A stretch of DNA of 8,601 nt from an uncultured Peptococcaceae bacterium (GTDB taxonomy: Bacteria; Bacillota; Peptococcia; Peptococcales; Peptococcaceae): NCBI GenBank assembly GCA_900553245.1, contig USCP01000079.1, forward strand, positions 1 through 8,601, in the 5' to 3' direction. Positions 6,068 through 8,601 of this stretch are shown here, in pieces. A program made the position numbers and the translations under genes. The notes beneath the pieces are model-generated. The model was given only the letters and a program-made list of their open reading frames with translations. It was not told where the DNA came from and made no database searches. Positions within the stretch are counted from its first letter, which is position 1, and the number at the start of each line of letters is the position of its first letter.

Positions 6068-7789
6068 TTACAATGATACTTCAACAATATCGTCTTCAGT
6101 AATATCTCGCTTCACGTCCAAACGAATAGTATGTTGTTCTTCAACTAAATCCGCAAGATCGATGCAACAAGTACCAATATATTCCAAACTTTGTAAAAGT
6201 TCACCGTAATAACTGGTTAACTGAGCTTCACATTTTCCCTTATGCACACGCTTCATATGTGCCTTAAACAAATCATCCTTGAGATCAATGATGTCTGCAC
6301 GTTGACGCTCCAATCGTTTGAGATCAATAGATCCGTCACTTACCAAAGCATCAATACAAACATCATAAATATCTAAAAGCTTCTTTGCAAAATCATGAAT
6401 ACCATTCACCGCCACTTTAGAATACTTGTCCTTACTCCCCTGTACCTCATAAATATTCTTACAAGCAATCCCAATATGTTCACTAATACGACTTAAAGTA
6501 TCAACAATGAAAATCATCCCAGTGATACGTTCCGCCTGCTTTTCATACACATTCCCGGTAGAGAGAATCCCAGACAGATAATCCTGAATCGTTCGTGCTA
6601 GGCTAACCACCTGCTCGGATGCATAAGACAATTCACCGCATACATCGCGCAAGTTCTTTGGTGTGCTTTCAACCACATGGTTCATCATATCGCCAACCAT
6701 ATCGGTCACGCGAATGGTTTCATTGGCAGCAAGTTCCAATGCAGCCATTGGTTGATTAAGCCGTATTTTATCGAGGAAACGAGGTTCACTCATTGCAAGT
6801 GCACTGACTTCGTCTTCGCCTTTGATCAAGGTGGTAACAATCTTCACCATGAGGAAAATCAACGGTGTCCAAATCAATGTCATTGTAATATTAAAGCAGG
6901 TATGAGCATTGGCGATTTGACGAGAAATCACTTCTACTTCCGGCCCATGGCTGGAAATGGCTTGAATGAATGCCGCATACGGCTTAATAAACCAAATAAA
7001 GATCAATGCCCCACTGAGGTTAAAGATACAGTGAGCCGCAGCGGTACGCTTCGCGTTGATGCTTTGACCAACGGATGCCAACACCGCAGTGATGGTGGTA
7101 CCGATGTTATCCCCAATTAAGATTGGAATTGCACCGGCCAAACCGATGATACTGGTGACGCCGTCAGGACCGGCAGTGGATGCCACGTTCTGGAGCACGG
7201 CAATGGTCGCACTGGAGCTTTGTACCACGAGGGTCATCCCAGCCCCAACGAGTACGCCCAATACAGGCATGTTTGCCACTTGTTCAATCATATTGGTAAA
7301 TATCGGGCTGGTTGCGAGTGGCTTCATCACGCTGCCCATGATTTCAATCCCGTCAAAAAGCAAACCGAAACCAAAGACGGTCGCACCGATATTCTTCAAA
7401 CGTTCTTGTTTTGCAAAGAAGTACATCGCAAAACCAATAAAGATAATAACGTAGATGTAGTCACTCAACTTGAAGGCAATGAGTTGGGCGGTAATGGTGG
7501 TCCCAATGTTTGCCCCAAAGATAATGGAAATGGCTTGTGGCAGCTTCATAAGCCCCGCACTAACAAAGCCAATCGCCATAACAGTGGTTGCAGAACTACT
7601 TTGCAATACAGCGGTTACCAACGCCCCGGATAACACGCCCAAAAGTGGGTTTTTGGTAAGCATCCCCAAAATTGTGCGCATTTTCTCGCCGGCAACCTTT
7701 TGTAGGCTATCGCTCATCAAATTCATCCCGTAAAGGAAGATTGCGAGCCCCCCTAAAAGCCCAAAAATAATTTCTACTGTCTCATTCAT
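6068..7789 (-). CDS. Na/Pi cotransporter family protein with PhoU-like domain (573 aa)
   Basis: This membrane protein is of the type II Na+/phosphate cotransporter family (NptA/YjbB-like), which moves inorganic phosphate coupled to Na+; direction, uptake or efflux, varies between bacterial members. The membrane part (about 1-325) shows the inverted duplication of the family, with QSSSAT at 63-68 and 190-195, followed by GANIGTT (92-98) and GDNIGTT (226-232). The C-terminal part (about 345-565) is helical, soluble and PhoU-like. The length fits the two-domain form. The ATG at 7789 is supported by the family N-terminus. The only good purine-rich site, AAAGGA (7811-7806), is 16 nt away, unusually far, and an in-frame stop just upstream leaves no better start. 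A Pho box lies upstream. GC content is about 61% at 7141-7260 but about 38% at 6421-6540. Confidence 0.93.
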   Translation of the reverse strand: MNETVEIIFGLLGGLAIFLYGMNLMSDSLQKVAGEKMRTILGMLTKNPLLGVLSGALVTAVLQSSSATTVMAIGFVSAGLMKLPQAISIIFGANIGTTITAQLIAFKLSDYIYVIIFIGFAMYFFAKQERLKNIGATVFGFGLLFDGIEIMGSVMKPLATSPIFTNMIEQVANMPVLGVLVGAGMTLVVQSSSATIAVLQNVASTAGPDGVTSIIGLAGAIPILIGDNIGTTITAVLASVGQSINAKRTAAAHCIFNLSGALIFIWFIKPYAAFIQAISSHGPEVEVISRQIANAHTCFNITMTLIWTPLIFLMVKIVTTLIKGEDEVSALAMSEPRFLDKIRLNQPMAALELAANETIRVTDMVGDMMNHVVESTPKNLRDVCGELSYASEQVVSLARTIQDYLSGILSTGNVYEKQAERITGMIFIVDTLSRISEHIGIACKNIYEVQGSKDKYSKVAVNGIHDFAKKLLDIYDVCIDALVSDGSIDLKRLERQRADIIDLKDDLFKAHMKRVHKGKCEAQLTSYYGELLQSLEYIGTCCIDLADLVEEQHTIRLDVKRDITEDDIVEVSL

Positions 7790-7844
7790 AATAGACCGGT
7801 TTTCATCCTTTCAAAATCGCATCCTTCTCGAACTTACTTTATTG

Positions 7845-7874
7845 AGCATAACACAATCCCTTTACAGTGTTCAA
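7845..7874 (-). promoter_or_regulatory. Probable promoter of the phosphate transporter gene
   Basis: On the minus strand TTGAAC (7874-7869), an 18-nt spacer and TATGCT (7850-7845) give 4 of 6 matches each. Such a weak core promoter fits a gene needing an activator. The start site would be near 7838, giving a leader of about 48 nt, with the Pho box at about -46 to -73. Confidence 0.45.
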
Positions 7875-7883
7875 CATCATTTA

Positions 7884-7911
7884 AGTTAACTGAATGTAAA
7901 GTTCTTGTAAA
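7884..7911 (-). promoter_or_regulatory. Pho box: three 11-bp-spaced direct repeats
   Basis: Reading the minus strand, TTTACA (7911-7906), TTTACA (7900-7895) and TTAACT (7889-7884) are each separated by exactly 5 nt. This is the TT(A/T/C)A(C/T)A pattern with 11-bp period bound by Bacillus-type PhoP, a PhoB homologue, in response to phosphate starvation. It lies just upstream of the promoter of a Na/Pi cotransporter gene, which strongly supports the reading. The regulator itself is not in the window. Confidence 0.65.
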
Positions 7912-7929
7912 GTCACATAAACCGCACGG

Positions 7930-7958
7930 TTGACGCATGAATGAGGAATTCTTATGAT
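7930..7958 (+). promoter_or_regulatory. Promoter-like sequence pointing right, no gene assigned
   Basis: TTGACG (7930-7935), a 17-nt spacer and TATGAT (7953-7958) match the consensus at 5 of 6 positions in both elements. Transcription would start near 7965 and run antisense into the 3' end of the glycosyltransferase gene. The short open frame at 7954-8142 begins inside the -10, so this promoter could not express it as annotated. It may drive an antisense or small RNA, or be fortuitous. Confidence 0.35.
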
Positions 7959-8017
7959 AATGACAGTCTTTTTTTATGTTTTTAACGACCGTTTTTTACA
8001 TTGGCTAAATATTCGCC

Positions 8018-8601
8018 TTAATATTTTTTCCCGGCACGTTGCGCAAAGACCTTCAATACAAAGCGTGGCAATGCCAAGGAACGTTTCCAACGCTTACGGT
8101 CGGTGGCAATACGATAAAGCCATTCCAGCTTTAAACGAATAAAGAGTTGGGGCGCACGTTCTACACGACCGGAAAGCACGTCAAAGCTCCCGCCGACCCC
8201 CATGCCAACTGCAGCGCCACATTCCGCCAAGTGGTCACGTATAAAAAGCTCCTGCGCCGGAGAGCCCATCCCCACAAGGAGAATGTCCGGCTTGCAGGCC
8301 TTAATATCTGCCACAACCTTTTGTGGCCCTTCGTCACGAAAATAACCATGATGGCTTCCACAAATCTTGACATCCGGATATTGGGCACGCATTTTTTGCA
8401 TCGCTTCATCAACCACGCCCGGCTTTGAACCCAAGAAATACAAACTGAGATTGCGCTTTCCGCTTTCACGACAGAGGGCTTCCGCCAATTCAATCCCTGT
8501 CACACGCGCCGGAAACGGTGTGTGTAAAATTTTACCTGCCAAAAGCACCCCTTGACCGTCCGCAGTCGAAAGAGCAGCACGGTTCGTCAGCTGCTTTAGT
8601 T
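8018..8601 (-). CDS. WecG/TagA/CpsF family glycosyltransferase, 5' end outside window
   Basis: This GT26-family enzyme transfers a sugar (N-acetylmannosamine or its uronic acid in the characterised TagA and WecG) to a lipid-linked acceptor at the cytoplasmic membrane, for teichoic acid, enterobacterial common antigen or exopolysaccharide synthesis. The frame is open to the window edge. About 194 residues are visible and about 50-60 N-terminal ones are missing from the usual ~245. Conserved blocks in order are ADGQGV near the visible N-terminus, where the family has a DGxGV motif containing the catalytic Asp; ARVTGIEL; the GSKPGV loop; HHGYF; LLVGMGSPAQE; GVGGSFDVLSGRVERAP; and LEWLYRIATDRKRWKR. 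The last block is the basic C-terminal appendage implicated in membrane contact. A GTG at 8548 is not the start, since the ADGQGV motif lies before it. No clear terminator follows the TAA at 8018. The substrate cannot be assigned. Confidence 0.92.
   Translation of the reverse strand, partial: LKQLTNRAALSTADGQGVLLAGKILHTPFPARVTGIELAEALCRESGKRNLSLYFLGSKPGVVDEAMQKMRAQYPDVKICGSHHGYFRDEGPQKVVADIKACKPDILLVGMGSPAQELFIRDHLAECGAAVGMGVGGSFDVLSGRVERAPQLFIRLKLEWLYRIATDRKRWKRSLALPRFVLKVFAQRAGKKY

Noticed and set aside
7089..7454. Plus-strand open frames inside the phosphate transporter gene, including 7220-7633 and 7470-7733
   Set aside because: These are antisense shadows of a gene with clear family motifs. 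None has a proper ribosome binding site or a recognisable protein.
7954..8142. 62-codon plus-strand frame with GAGGAA upstream
   Set aside because: It overlaps the conserved C-terminus of the glycosyltransferase in antisense, its start lies inside the predicted -10, and the peptide resembles nothing I know.
8546..8548. GTG at 8548 as the start of the glycosyltransferase
   Set aside because: The frame is open to the window edge and conserved family sequence (ADGQGV) lies upstream of it, so the gene begins outside the window.

Overview
This window looks like the chromosome of an anaerobic, moderate-GC member of the Firmicutes. A Negativicutes-type organism is my best guess, with low to moderate confidence. 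The support is a classical 52-residue rubredoxin, strong AGGAGG ribosome binding sites, near-consensus sigma-A promoters, a Trk-type potassium system and a Gram-positive-style Pho box. There are no mobile elements, CRISPR arrays, rRNAs or tRNAs, and no gene-free stretch exceeds about 230 bases.

Layout from left to right. (1) Positions 1-98 hold two hairpins. They lie downstream of a rubredoxin gene (99-257, minus), which has its own promoter and an inverted repeat over the -10. (2) Two tandem paralogous MgtC/SapB-family membrane proteins (1890-1156, then 1141-455, both minus) form a tight operon with a 14-nt gap. (3) Divergent from them is a LysR-type regulator (2062-2985, plus). The 171-nt shared region contains one promoter in each direction. 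An AATCA-N10-TGATT inverted repeat sits near -62 of the mgtC promoter and touches the regulator's own -35. (4) trkA-trkH (3138-5961, plus) is an operon for potassium uptake with a short structured leader. (5) Two terminator hairpins between convergent genes separate trkH from a Na/Pi-cotransporter-family protein with a C-terminal PhoU-like domain (7789-6068, minus). Upstream of that gene are three TTTACA-like repeats at an exact 11-bp period, the pattern of a PhoP/PhoB binding site. (6) The right edge carries the 3' two-thirds or more of a WecG/TagA/CpsF-family glycosyltransferase (8601-8018, minus), truncated by the window.

The common theme is inorganic ion homeostasis: MgtC proteins (linked to Mg2+ limitation and phosphate/ATP balance in other bacteria), K+ uptake, and Na+-coupled phosphate transport. 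The genes sit in four separate transcription units, so co-regulation is not shown. I did not find a clearly undescribed multi-gene system. The observations most worth checking are the LysR-mgtC-mgtC module, the Pho box with an apparently orphan promoter facing the other way, and a drop in GC that begins inside trkA and appears to end inside the phosphate transporter gene.
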